From Bacteroidales bacterium UBA2712 (lineage in GTDB: Bacteria; Bacteroidota; Bacteroidia; Bacteroidales; Paludibacteraceae), in contig DEKW01000020.1 in assembly GCA_002354055.1 (NCBI GenBank), positions 62,001 to 126,000 of the forward strand: 64,000 bases of DNA, read 5' to 3'. The notes beneath the pieces are model-generated. The model was not told the origin of the DNA. It made no database searches and saw only the letters and a list, made by a program, of their open reading frames with translations. This document shows, in pieces, positions 9,295 to 21,600 of the stretch (positions are counted from its first letter, which is position 1; every line of letters begins with the position of its first letter). The position numbers and the translations under genes were made by a program.

Positions 9295-11018
9295 TTATTC
9301 CGAATCAAACGATCGGACAAGGGGAACGCTTCATCTTCATAGATGAGGCGTTTCTGCGTAGTATCCAAGAGGTTGATGCCAAATCCATGCCAGCGGTAGT
9401 CCTCGATGCCCAGTAAGGATTGATAAGTAGGATAGATGTCCATCTGGTAGCAATCCTTGGTATAATGAGGATTTCCGGTGATCTTCGGCGAATAGATGAT
9501 GAGCGGAAGGCGATCGTCGGAAGGCTGCAAGCCCAAACCATGCTTGTCGGAGAACGACTGCATCTGGTTGCGTTTCTCATAATGGAGAATACGATGGTCG
9601 CCGGTGATGACAATCGTATATTGCTGCAGAGCAGGGTCACTCTCCAGTTTACGGATGAAATAACCCAAGCCATCATCCAACGCATTGAATCCCCGAATGA
9701 AATTACGCATCACCCACGGCATCTTATCCGGCAGTTCGAGCGACGAGTATTTCTCGTTGACAAACGGCGCGTGGGTCGATTGCGTGATACACTGGATATA
9801 ACGCCAGCCCTGATCCACGAGGGTGTCGAGTTTCTGGAAGAGGATGGTATCTATATCGCAGTAGATGATCGTAGTGTCGTAGCCGTAGGCCGGCGACATC
9901 TGCGTCTGATTCCAAACGCAGGTATCGTGCGGAAGGAGGCAAACGGCGCTATCCGGTGCCAGTTTCATGATTGCCGGGTAAGTATTCTTGGGATAATGGA
10001 GACAGGTAGCCCCTGCATTAATGGGAAGGAGCCCGGTATTGATGATCATCTGACCGTCAGCGGAAGGAGCCCCCACGATTTGCGTATGGACACGGTTGGC
10101 GTAGAACGAATGGTCGTTTTGCGTCAGACGGTAGAGGTTTGGCATGATCTGAGGTGTCAAGACCCAGTTCTCCAGACTCTCCAGAATAATCAGTATCAGC
10201 GGGGATTGCAAGGTAGCCGAATCCGATCCGTTGTCAAGCACTTTCATCATTTGCATGTCACAGGCGGTCAGCGGACGGTCAGGTTGGATATCCTTGACCA
10301 TCAGATAGTAGTCCGAGCCGATATAGAGCGGCGAATAGAGCACGGATGTGTTGGCTACCGTAGTCGGGAAATCCGTGCCATAGACCGGTTCCCGGTGCTC
10401 ACGGATGAAAGGCACCGCATCGTACTTAATATACTGCTCCTCCATAGCGCGGTTGATATCGTGCACATAAATGGCTTCGCCCGAAAGCCGCAGCCCGACG
10501 GAGATGACGGTCATTCCCAACCATGCCCAGAAACTGCGCTCGCTTGTCGTTGTGAAAGCAAAAATAATACAGAATAGTGCTGTCAAAGCGTAGAACGAGA
10601 GGTCGATCCACCACTCGATGTAGATGAGTACAGACCAGAAATAGCCGTGCAGATTACCGGACATATTAAAAGCTTCGGCATCGAGTAGAATGTGGTTGTT
10701 GCGCATATAGATAAGGTTCGCCACGAACCATGTATCAATGACTACAGAGAGGAAAATGAGCCACCTTTTATCCTTCAAGAGGAAGGTGATGGCAGCAATA
10801 ACCATCGCTGCGCCTAATTTGCTGAACAGCTTCGCCACGTAGCCTAACGCACTCGGCTGGAGAGCCAGCTCACGGAAGGCAAAATGGTCAAAGAGCAATG
10901 TTTGCGAGAAAATCAGCAACGTAAACAGGCCGAAAACGACCCACGAAGCATTGGTACCTTTAGCGAGCCAAGCGCGGAAATAATCGCGCTCCAATTTGGC
11001 TCCTTCGTTATTCTTCAT
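9279..11018 (-). CDS. LtaS-like membrane phosphotransferase / sulfatase-fold protein
   Basis: 579 residues from ATG 11018 (a TTG 12 nt further upstream is less likely). Five hydrophobic helices occupy residues about 25-190, followed by a periplasmic alkaline-phosphatase-superfamily domain: LIILESLENW, a nucleophile region around APSADGQ, STHAPF, and ITGDHR, whose Asp-His pair binds metal. This layout is that of LtaS and phosphoethanolamine-transferase-like enzymes. The usual nucleophile Thr is replaced by the Ser/Ala/Asp context, so the exact substrate is open. Next to a GT4 enzyme and a small flippase-like protein, a role in glycolipid or surface-glycan decoration is an inference. Confidence 0.75.
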   Translation of the reverse strand: MKNNEGAKLERDYFRAWLAKGTNASWVVFGLFTLLIFSQTLLFDHFAFRELALQPSALGYVAKLFSKLGAAMVIAAITFLLKDKRWLIFLSVVIDTWFVANLIYMRNNHILLDAEAFNMSGNLHGYFWSVLIYIEWWIDLSFYALTALFCIIFAFTTTSERSFWAWLGMTVISVGLRLSGEAIYVHDINRAMEEQYIKYDAVPFIREHREPVYGTDFPTTVANTSVLYSPLYIGSDYYLMVKDIQPDRPLTACDMQMMKVLDNGSDSATLQSPLILIILESLENWVLTPQIMPNLYRLTQNDHSFYANRVHTQIVGAPSADGQMIINTGLLPINAGATCLHYPKNTYPAIMKLAPDSAVCLLPHDTCVWNQTQMSPAYGYDTTIIYCDIDTILFQKLDTLVDQGWRYIQCITQSTHAPFVNEKYSSLELPDKMPWVMRNFIRGFNALDDGLGYFIRKLESDPALQQYTIVITGDHRILHYEKRNQMQSFSDKHGLGLQPSDDRLPLIIYSPKITGNPHYTKDCYQMDIYPTYQSLLGIEDYRWHGFGINLLDTTQKRLIYEDEAFPLSDRLIRNNYFQR

Positions 11019-11037
11019 ATTCTTTAACAATCAATTT

Positions 11038-11394
11038 TCAAACTTTAGCGATACAAAAACAGCCGGCGATGACAAGCATCACACCTAACCATTGCATAAA
11101 ACCCACCTGCTCATGGAAAATGAGCCATCCGGAGAGCATGCCGAAGATAAAACCAAGGCTCGTCAGCGGATACACTTGCGACAAAGGATATTTATGAAGC
11201 ATCCAAAGCCAGAAGAGGTTCGCTCCAATCATCAGGGTAACGGCTATCATCAGCCATGCATTACAGATCACATTATGCCATATAAAGGACCAAGTCCACT
11301 CCCAGCGGAGTCCCTCCATAGCTAATTTTAATGCTACCTGACTGAAAGCCAGCATCGCTGTCTGCAGGAGCATAAGAAGCACCATTGTTGTCAT
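11038..11394 (-). CDS. Small four-helix EamA/DMT-type membrane protein
   Basis: 118 residues almost entirely made of four hydrophobic helices, with the internal motif YPLTSLGFIFGM typical of the drug/metabolite transporter superfamily half-size members (SMR, ArnE/ArnF type). ArnE/F proteins flip aminoarabinose lipid carriers. The position between a glycosyltransferase and an LtaS-like enzyme suggests a lipid-linked sugar flippase, but this is inference. The start overlaps the glycosyltransferase stop by 4 nt (ATGA), pointing to translational coupling. Confidence 0.75.
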   Translation of the reverse strand: MTTMVLLMLLQTAMLAFSQVALKLAMEGLRWEWTWSFIWHNVICNAWLMIAVTLMIGANLFWLWMLHKYPLSQVYPLTSLGFIFGMLSGWLIFHEQVGFMQWLGVMLVIAGCFCIAKV

Positions 11395-12569
11395 ACTATT
11401 ATACCGTGTTTCAATTTATAACTCTCTTGTATATCCCGATAGCGGAGGAGCACTTCCTCGATGACATTCTCCCACGAACGCGAGATAGTGACGGACGCTT
11501 TGTCTCCCACTCGCTTAACTACCTCCGGGTGCTCCATCAGCCATACTATCTTGTCGGCGTAAATCTGTATATCGTTGGCCGTAAGGAAACCGTTGACATC
11601 CGGCCGGATTACTTCTGCCGCCGTTGATTCTTGCAGCATCACAGCAGGCGTGTGCATAGCCGCCGCCTCACGAACGACCAGCGGAGCATTGTCGTACAGC
11701 GAAGGGAAGAGGAAGATATCCGCAGCGGCATCTATCCGTTTGAGACGCTCCCGGTCGTGGATATTACCGAGCATCGTCACGTTGTGCGAGAGGCCGAGTT
11801 CTTTGATTTTATGACGAATGTCATGCACTGCGTAGCCTGTTCCGACCATGTAGAGTTGGAACGGTTTGTCCTTAATGAGCGCAAGGGAATCGAGGATAAA
11901 TCCGATGTTTTTCTCCCAGATATGCTGTCCGACGAAAAGCAACATTGTTTCATCAGGCAGAAGTCCCAACTCCTCCCTCATCTCAGCGCGCATCACCTCA
12001 ATTTTGGCAGACGGGGTATAGAAATCATTACCATTTTCCACTACCTCCACGTGACCTTTGTATCCGTACTCACGTAACGTTGGCTCCACCGCCGCTTGCG
12101 GGATCCATACCTCGTCGGCTTTCTCGAAGAAGGTGATGATCTGCTTCACCATCCAATCCACCACGCGTTTGTTGGGCACGTTGTGCTCAAAATCCTGACG
12201 GTATTTGGAATGGAAGGTAGCCACCATCGGAATGTGCTGCTGCTGCGCAGCGCTATATGCCAGCTGACCGGATGTGAAGGGGCAATGCGCGTGCACCAAG
12301 TCAAATTTCAGTTTTTTCCAATGCCTCCAGAAGAAAGCATCCACGTATGGTAGCCCGTATCGATAGGGGTGGCGGAAAGGGATGGGTATCGAGGTATAGC
12401 GATAAATCGGATATTCGGCCGCCTCAATCACCTCACGTGAGTTCGGAGCATAAGGGGTGATGACACTCACGTCGTGCCCCTTCTCATGCAACCAGTACGC
12501 ATAATTCTGCGCTGTCAAGCCTACGCCGTCTAAGATCGGCGGAAAATTATCATTAAATATACCGTACAT
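11391..12569 (-). CDS. GT4 family glycosyltransferase
   Basis: 392 residues with a GT-B fold. The N-terminal domain opens with FNDNFPPILDGVG and binds the acceptor (HAHCPFTSGQLA). The C-terminal domain carries FVGQHIWEKN and the E-x7-E-like segment FPSLYDNAPLVVREAAA, which binds the nucleotide sugar. The closest known types are diacylglycerol or phosphatidylinositol hexosyltransferases, so a membrane lipid acceptor is plausible. It lies 35 bp after the giant surface protein gene and overlaps the following small membrane protein gene. Confidence 0.85.
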   Translation of the reverse strand: MYGIFNDNFPPILDGVGLTAQNYAYWLHEKGHDVSVITPYAPNSREVIEAAEYPIYRYTSIPIPFRHPYRYGLPYVDAFFWRHWKKLKFDLVHAHCPFTSGQLAYSAAQQQHIPMVATFHSKYRQDFEHNVPNKRVVDWMVKQIITFFEKADEVWIPQAAVEPTLREYGYKGHVEVVENGNDFYTPSAKIEVMRAEMREELGLLPDETMLLFVGQHIWEKNIGFILDSLALIKDKPFQLYMVGTGYAVHDIRHKIKELGLSHNVTMLGNIHDRERLKRIDAAADIFLFPSLYDNAPLVVREAAAMHTPAVMLQESTAAEVIRPDVNGFLTANDIQIYADKIVWLMEHPEVVKRVGDKASVTISRSWENVIEEVLLRYRDIQESYKLKHGIIV

Positions 12570-12604
12570 TGTTCATTACAATTTGACGGTAAACCACCGC
12601 CCCG

Positions 12605-15600
12605 TTACAGGGCGATGATTTTACCGTATCTCAGTCTCTTGGCGGTATCGCCCTTGAGCATCTGGATAAAGTTCTTTTCTCCATAAAGGATGGTATAGAA
12701 GTACACTTTTCCTAACTCAATGTTCACTATCAAACCATGCTCGGTTCCGACGATGTTATTGAGGCGTTCGTGTCCATCTTCTCCTATTCCTAATTCTACA
12801 TCGTTCGGATCCGCTGTTGGTACCTGCTCGTAGAAGAGGAGTCTTCCCGCACCATCAAAGAGGGCGAAGTGGACATCTCGGCGGAGGGTACCCACAAACA
12901 GCTGGGCTGCTCCCGGTACACGTTTGACAATCACGTCGCTTGCAGTAGCTACTGCCGATTCGTCAATCGTAGAGATTGCGAAATGGATGTAGTAACGTTT
13001 CTCTGTCTGGTCGTCTGCGGTACAGATAATGAGGCAGGTATCTCCAGCCGATGCCGGGCGGATATCTACCACTGCGTTCAAGGAACGAGCGATCGCTTCC
13101 ACGTTCGGGGTTGTCGTAGCGCCCGCACGCAGATAATAAGTATAGAATGTCACTTCTGGGTCAAAGCCGCTGATAGTATCTGTCCGGCCCTCATCCTCGA
13201 GCAAGATAGCGCTCAGGAAGCAGTCGTTATCTTTCGCGATAGACTGCGTGATGGTATAGGTGTTCTCTGTACCATCTTGCGCCACTACCGTAATGAAGAT
13301 CTTTCCATTCTCATTGCCGGTGACAGTAGCCGTAGCCAGCGGGTCGCTCAGGATCGCCTGTACATCCTCTGCCGTGAAATAATCCGCCTCGGTGGAGCCG
13401 TACGGGTGGGCGTAGTTGTACTCCGTGTTAGATGCCGAGAAGCCTTCTATCTCCGTACCCTTCACAAGGATGGAGGTAAGGTTTGCATCGGAGGGCTTAA
13501 TAAAGTGGAAGGTGATCTCATATTGACCTTCATCTTCTCCGTTCGGAGCAATGACGGTCACACTCACGCGTACGTTCGCGTCGTCCAGCTCATGATTATT
13601 CACCTCAGTAACTTGTAACGGGTCATAGAGAACCGTTTCGATATTCGGCAGCTGCTCCGTCAGCGTCTTGCCTGCTTCGTATGGTACGTTCACCGTATAT
13701 TTCCGTTCTTCTGGGATGAAGGGGAACTGATAAGAAGGCAGTGTATCTCCCGCTTGGTTAATGAGGATGATACGTTGGAGCGTCGTGATAGAAGACATGA
13801 CGCGCTCGAAGATCAGGCTATAGGAAGCGGTGGTGATGCCATCCTCCGCCGTTACGAGAACCGAGACGGTGTCTTCGTTGATACTGATCTCCACTACCTG
13901 GATCTCCTCTTTCTTGATCACCGTCACTACCGGTACCGCCGCGTTCACGTCGATCTCCTGCTTGTAGCTGTACTGCTCGGAGACGAAGTTCGAGAGCGGT
14001 TTGCCACCGACGTTAATCATGTTCAGCGTAGCCTCATCGGATTTCTGTACCGGGTAATGAATCGTGTAGGTACGTGTAGCACCGGAAGCGGCCGTCACGG
14101 TGACGAGCGATTTATAACCGAGCGTCTTGCCCGTCAGGGTCTCCTCCGTTTGCTGCGAAACGAAGACAGTCTGATAATCGTCGCCCGTGATATACTCTAC
14201 CACCGGCATCTTGCCGTTCAGCTCGGTAGCCTCAGAAGCCGTCAGCTCGAAGGTGTACTCGTTGTTCTTACCCTCAAAGTTCTCGATCCTGCGTTGCTGC
14301 ACGAAGATCATCTGGAGCGTATCGACATCGGATTTCTCTATCGTGTAGGAAACCGTGTAAGTACGCGTATGCATGCTCTCAGAGGTCACGTTGATCTGAC
14401 GGATGAGCGAGTTGGCGGTGCTGTCCAGCTGGCTCATTGTGATCGTCTGCCATTCGTCGCCGGGCTCCCAAGAGAGATCCGGGAAGGCGGTTGTGCCGAC
14501 CGGCAACGAGACTGCGTAGTAGATCGAATCCGCGCGGTAGTTCTTCAGCGCGTCACCGTCTTGATAGATCATCGCCAGGGTATCTACATCCGATTGTGTG
14601 AATTGGAAGGCAACGACGTAAGTGGCAGTGTAAGTCTGATCCTGTGCCAGTACCTTGATAGTAGCCTGACGTTTCTCGGTATCAACGATGGTCGATAAGA
14701 TCGTCTGACCTACCTCTGCTTTCTGTCCATCTACCTCCGGCAGGGTATGAACGCCTACCGCCAGATTCACGTGGTAGAAATACGTGCTCGGATCAAAGTT
14801 CAAGAGCGAGTCGCCGTTGATATAAATCATACTCAACTCTGCATTCTTTGAGAGCGGTCTCTGGAAATGGAGGTTGTACAGGTTATGGGTCTTACCATCT
14901 ATCGCCGTGACATCCAGGATGACGGAGTCTTGACGATGGTAGATCTCCACTTGCTGTCCGTCCATCTTGAGTTGTGCGCTTACCTCCGGCAGGGTCTCGC
15001 GATCGTAAGGGATATTGATGACGTAGTTATTGTTACCCGGATCGAAGGTGAGGTCTGCGTTCAGCGCGCGCTCGAAGTTCTCAAAGCTGCCGCCGTCCAG
15101 GGTGATATTCGCTAACTGCGCATCGTTCGACTGGTTCTCGAAGTAAATCATCACCTCGTAGTTGGAGGTATCGGCGCCGCCGTTCTCCGCCTCTACGTGG
15201 AGCGTATAACGAATCTGATTGATCATTGTATCCGTTCCTTGAATCGTCTTATGGATCGTATCCAACCGTCTCGTCACCTCCTGGAATCGGTCGTCGGAGG
15301 TGTAATCTACCTCGTACTGGTCGGATTTCAGCGAGACGGAGTAGAAGTGCCTTCCCGGTTCGAAATAATCCAGTGCCTCGCCGTTGACGGAGATACTCGT
15401 CAGGTCGGAGCAATGACTCTTCTCCGCGTTTACGGTCAGGGTGTAGATCTGGAAGATCGATGCATCTTCTTCGCTATGTACTGTAAAGACAGTCGGGTTG
15501 CCGTTCAACTGGCCGGGGTCTACCTCAATTGTCTGTCCCTCATGACCTGCTATATAGGTGATCGACGGCATCTTGGGGTTCTCGCGTTTGACTGCCTCCA

Positions 15601-18600
15601 CCGGCAGGGTTACCGTATAGTTGAACTGCAGGGAATCAAAGTCCGCCACCATCGTAGTATCCAACATCAATCCTGCCAGATAAGGACTACTGCTCTTCGG
15701 GCGGGCCACTTTGATTTTATAGGTTCGTTTTGCAACCCCATTAGCAGCTGTCACCACGGTCGTATAGGTAACAACGCCATTCTCCTCCGCAAAGGTAGTG
15801 ACGAGTGTCTGACCTTCTTGACCTATCGGTTCCACAAACAAAGTAGTATCCGAGAGAATCTCATACTCATCTTCGGCTATATTGAATTCCTCGTAGTCGA
15901 GACCATCAAGTTTGATTTTCGCCAAGGTTGTATCACTCGACAGGGAGGTAGGATACGTCCAAGTGTAGGTAGTACTGCCCTCAGAACCCGTTGCTGCCCA
16001 TTGCATCTTTGCGGGGTCTTGCAGGAAGACCACCGAATCCGAAGCCACTTCACGAGTGAAGGCTACGTAAGTATCGGGTTTGTCGGCCTCTTTCTCCAGG
16101 TCGGTGCCTCCGATGCCGTCGTACTGGATATTATCTCCGTGATAGAAAGAACTGAGAACACCCGTACTCGGCACCACCGGCGGCAGCGCTTGAATGGTAT
16201 AAGTGCCTACTGCACCGTCCTCCGCCGTCACCGTGATCACGCCGTTGATGAGCGATACCGTTTGCAGATCGGATTTCTTGACGAAGGTGATCAGCGGGAG
16301 TTGCGCTACCGGAAGGGTGTATTTACGGGTCTCCGGATTGAAGGTCACGCCATCTGCAACGATGTCGGCAAGCGTCGTATCGTTGCTGCGGTCCGTAATG
16401 AACTTAACGGTATAGACCGTAGGCTCTCCCTTCTCCGGGGTGACGGTGATCGTCATCGTAGAGTCAGCCTCGTTATAAACAGAAGTAACTGTCTGGAGCG
16501 ACGATGCCGGCACCGGAATCAAGTCATGCAAGTGACGACGAGCCGCCGGTACATGAATGGTGTACGACGTGACAGCCGGATCAAATCCCGTGATCGGGAG
16601 GCTATCTTTGTAAAGACTTGCCAGCTGATTGCGGGTATCCAGCGGACGCTTGACGGTCAGAGTGTAATCGCTGTAGTCAGCGCCGTTCTCAGCCCAGTTA
16701 CGGATGTCTGCGGTGCGGGTCTCGAAGTCCGCATCGAAAGTAGTGTCTTTCCAAACTACATCTTGTGCTTGGTCACGCACCTCACCGGTGAAGGAGAGGA
16801 TCGGTTTCTCGATATACTCTGAGTTATCGAGCGTTACCTCGAACGCATTGCCGGATTTGGAAGTAGCCAAACCGTTAACTTTCATTGAGGTAAGCGTGTG
16901 GTTGAAACTTAGCGTCAGCCAATCGACGTACATCTTGGCTTCCCCTCCGACGGTTCCGTTCTTACCGGACTCGGAATCAAAGGAGTTAAAGGTGATATTC
17001 AGTTGCGTCGGCTCTTCTGCTACGGCGTTAGCCGGCGTCAGATTCATCGTACGGGTTACATAACCGCTCGTCTTGGCTTCCTCGCGCAACAAGGTCTCTT
17101 CGCCGCCGCTACCGTTGAGGGTGTAGAGGACGCGGGCATGATTGTTCACCTGATCCACCTTGATACGGTACGACATCTCATCCGGCGTGTTACGGAAAGT
17201 CATACCTCCGCTGATAGAGAAGGCACTACTACCCCATCGCTGGTAATGATACTCAATATTTCCAAGCGTCATATAACCCGGTACGTAGCCTGCAAGAGGA
17301 GCACTATTATATTGCGTATGCAGATATGCCACACTATTGGATCCGTCTTGCTTAACTTCTTCACCGGGGGTGAAAGTAAATGCAAACGTATATGACGGTG
17401 CAAAATCTGCCAGAACGTGCCATCCCGTCGGTTTCTTTGCGGATGTCGTGGTGCTGGCGTTAGACCATTGTGCAAAATCCATATTCGGCACGACGTCGTT
17501 CTGGTAGTAATACCAAACGTCGTAGGTATTGGTGCGCTCGCCGTAGGTCACTTCCGCTTTCCAGTGTTTGGAGGTCTGCTCCAGAATATTAATCTCAGCG
17601 CCTTTGTTGAGTGTGTAGCGGAGAATCGGTTTGTCCGTCACTTTCACGATATAGGAGAAATGTTCTCGTTCAAAGCCCGTGATCGTCGTTCCGTTGATCT
17701 TGATATCCGTCAGCACGGCCGGATCGGCGGTCGGTACGCTCGGTATAATGCGATATACCTCATCCGCTACCGTGTCGTTATTGGCCTTGACGGTGATGAT
17801 GGTCGGAGCTTTTACTCCACCCGGCTGGATGAAGACAGTCTGTTCTTCGTACGATTTCTCATATTCGATGGTGAGCGAACGGGAACCAAACGGCATTTCC
17901 ACATTGAAATCACGCTGGTCTTTGTTCTTCAGACTCAACTCCTGATCCAACTCCTTGATACGAATCATGGAGAGGAGGTTTCTAGTATTCAGAACTTCGC
18001 GTTTGAAGAGAATACTATAGGTACGCGTATCACCGTTCTCCGCGGTTACGATCACTTGGGTGGTGTCGCCTATCGGACGGGAGATGATGTCTATACGTTG
18101 CTCGGGGTCGGCTTTTTCGAGAATGAGTTTCGGGCATGCGGCCGCTTCGTACGGCAGCTCTACCTCATACTCCGTGGTAGCAGGTTTGAACTTGATCTCC
18201 GCATCCTCAGAATCAAGCATGAGGTCGCCTAAGAACGAGTTCGCCGATTTACGAACGGGGAAAGCGATGAAATAATCATTTGTGGTACCATCTTGCGCCT
18301 CGACATGAATCTTCGTTTCACCATCGATGCGGCTGAAATAAGTCGTGATTGTTTGTTTAGCGTTTCCTCCTATCGGGAAGACGTTCGGTACCACTTTTGT
18401 CAAATGACCTTCCTCATCTTTCTTGTCGAGCGAGTCCACGTAGTGGGTGATTGTCGGGCCAAAACCCTCGAGGCTCACGCCGTCGATGAGGATGTCTGCG
18501 AGCAGCGCATTATTACTCGGTACGCGGTCGTAAGCAATCGTGTAGGTATGGTTCGCACCACTCTCGGCGTACACGATGACTTGTTGGGTAGAGTCGTTGA

Positions 18601-21600
18601 GGTTGAAGAAGACAACCGTTTGTCCTTCGCGCGCCTCCGGTACTACCTGAGGCAGTGTGTCACCTTCATCAATGGTTACTGCGTACGCAAAGGTATTCGG
18701 CTCAAACGCCGGTGTGAGGGTCTTACCATTGACGGTCAAGCCTTTGAGCGTAGCATTACTGTATTTCTCAATCGTGTAGGTCACGAAATAGTCGGCTGAG
18801 GCACCGTTCTCTGCGAAGACGGTGATCTTCCATTGTCCGTCTCCGATTTTTCCGAACACAGCACTCTGCGTCTGCTCGTCCTTCAGCGCGTAGGTGATCT
18901 CCGGGTACTGCGAGCCGGGCGCCAAGGAATCGTTGTAGATCAGCGTAGCCGGATTGAAATTATCAATGAGTACTCCATCGGCATAAATAGCGGACAGGGC
19001 GCAATCACTTGAGAACTCGCGGGTAAAGGATATACTATAGGAAGCCTTGTTACCTAATGTATCTTGTACGTGTATCCAAGCGACCTCTTCTTTCCATGCA
19101 ATATTCACCTGCTGGGACGGGTGTTGCTTGACTACCGTGATCTCCGGCCGGCGCGTCTGATAGCTTGCCTCATAATACATCGAATCGGGACGATAGCCAG
19201 CTATCAGTTCGCCGTTAATCAGGATGCTATCCAAACGGGTCGTTTGAGGCGCCACCTTGACAAACTGAATCTCATAGGTATTTCCCACTACGCCGTTGAC
19301 TGCTACTTTGATCTGCGCCGTACCTTCTCCGTACGGAGCGGTGATGGTCACTTGTTGTCCTTCCTCTTTGTCCACCGTGATCTGCGGACATCTCTCGCCT
19401 TCCAGCTGATAGACGTACCCGTCGGTCTTCTGACTCACGAAGCCCGGCAAAGGAGTGCCGTTCAGATAGATCATCTGCAGATAAGCGTTGGCGGAGGTCT
19501 GGATCACAAAGTGGATAGAATATACCTTCTTCGTCTTGCCGTCTTGCGCGGTCACAGTGATGATCTGGGTCTTACCCTCCAGTACGCTCAGTACGCGCTG
19601 CGCGGGTTCCATCTTGTCATAGGTGACGGTCGGAATCTTGCTGACGCCTATCGGCAGCGAGTCGATATAATGCAGCGTGTCTTTATGGAAACCCTCCAAG
19701 GGCTGCTTGTCCAGATAGATCATCGCCAGATCCGCTACACTCGAGGTCGCTACCGAGAAATGGATGATATACGTGTTGCTGGCGCCGTTCTGCGGACGAA
19801 CGGTGATCTTATAGTCTCCGTTCAAGCCAGAGGTCACAGGACGTGGCACGACATACTGCAGCGGCTCGGCGGCTTGCGGCGTATAGGTAACCGCCGGCAG
19901 AGCCGACGTGCCTTGCGGCAGACGCACCCAGTATTCCGTTACCGCGGGATCGTAGCTGACCGCTACGCCTTCGCTGTTTTGCAGGCTGTAGCCCTCTACG
20001 CTCAGGTCGGCAAGCGTGTTATCCGTATAAGCATTCACATAGAAAGCAATCTGATAGACGGTGGTATTGCCGTTGCCGGCAGTCACGGTGATACGTGCTT
20101 TGCCGTTCACGCTGGTCGGCATGGTGATTGCTATCTGCTGGAACTCATCCGCCGGCACGGCTTCTATCACCGGCACCGTGGTCGTTCCGACAGGCAGCGT
20201 GTCCGTATAGGAGGTCTTCTCCGGACTGAAATCCGGAATGAGCACGCCGTCAATCTTGATTCCTGCCAAGGTCGAGTTCTCGGATTTCTCGGTATTAAAG
20301 ACGAGTTTATACACGCTCACGTCTCCGTTACCGGCAGTCACCGTCACGCGCACCGTACCATCTACTACGCCTTCCCCTAACTCCGATACGGCTACCGTCT
20401 GGTACTCGTCGCCCTTGCTATAGGTGATAGCCGGGAGAGCGGTCGTACCCATCGGCAGGTTGATGTAGTAGATAAAGTTATCCGGCTCAAAGCTCGTGAT
20501 ATACTCCCCTACCTGCAGCGCCTTTAGATACGAGTAGGACGACTGCTCGAGCTTGAGGTTCAGCTTATAGGTGTTTACAATCGGGTTACCCGGCGTCGTT
20601 ACCGCCAGCTGCACGGCGGATCCGTGGATGGCTTCGCCTGCAGGCAGCGGGTTCGGCGTGATCACTACGGTCTGCAGGTTGCCGTACTCGGGTTTAGAGA
20701 CAGGCTCTATGGTAAGCGACGGCGTGCCAACCGGCAGAGAGACCTTATAGACGTTCTGCGAAGGCGTGAAGCCCGGGATAGAGCTGCCGTTCACCTTGAT
20801 ATCTTTGAGCGTGTTGTCCGCCAGCGCTCCTACGCTGAAACTCAGGCTGTAGTCCTGCCTGTCCGTGCCGTTAGCCGCCGTCACGCGGATTGTAGCGGTG
20901 CCGCCGGTAGAGGTAGGCTGCGTATAAGTGATATTCTGGGCTTCCTCCTGTTTGTCGGCAACGACCTGCGGAACCGTGGTGGTACCGAACGGCAGGGTGA
21001 TATTATACGCATACTTGGTAGGACTGAATCCCGGCACGGAGATTGTGTCGGAGCCTAAAACATAGGCGATGCCGGCCAGCTTTGTATTGCTACTCTTCGC
21101 TTTCTTGAACTGAATCTTATAGGTCGTTGTCGAACTACCGTCCTCGGAGCGCACCGTGATTAAGGTAGGCTGGTCGGTGAGGTTACCGTTCGTGATCGTG
21201 ATCTCGCTCCCCGAGAGCACGCGGCCTACGAAACTCTTGGTGGTACCTCTGGCGTTGGTCAACGAACCTGCGCCGCGGCGTGCCTCGATAGAAGGGATAG
21301 CCGTAGCGGTCTCGCCCAGAGCGTACTCCTGCACGCCGGTGTTGTTCGGATCAAAACCCTTCCACTCCTTGTCGTTGATATAGAGTTTCTGAATCTTCGA
21401 CGAGTAGATCAACTCGACGTCATCTACATAGAGGGAGTTGCCTGTATATAAGCCGTTATTGGCACGGAAGTTAGGATAGTTGGAAGCGGAGAAAATGATA
21501 TTCATCTTCTGCGGCGCAGAGTTGTTCATGTAGTATATCGGCACGCGGATGTTTATCCAATTATTGTAGGTCGCGCGCTCGCGCCACATACCCTCGGAGA

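Noticed and set aside
14867..21058. Long open frames on the + strand opposite the giant surface protein gene, up to 541 codons
   Set aside because: They are antisense to a protein with clear domain repeats, have no signal or family features, and show Arg/His-rich composition typical of antisense reading of GC-rich codons.
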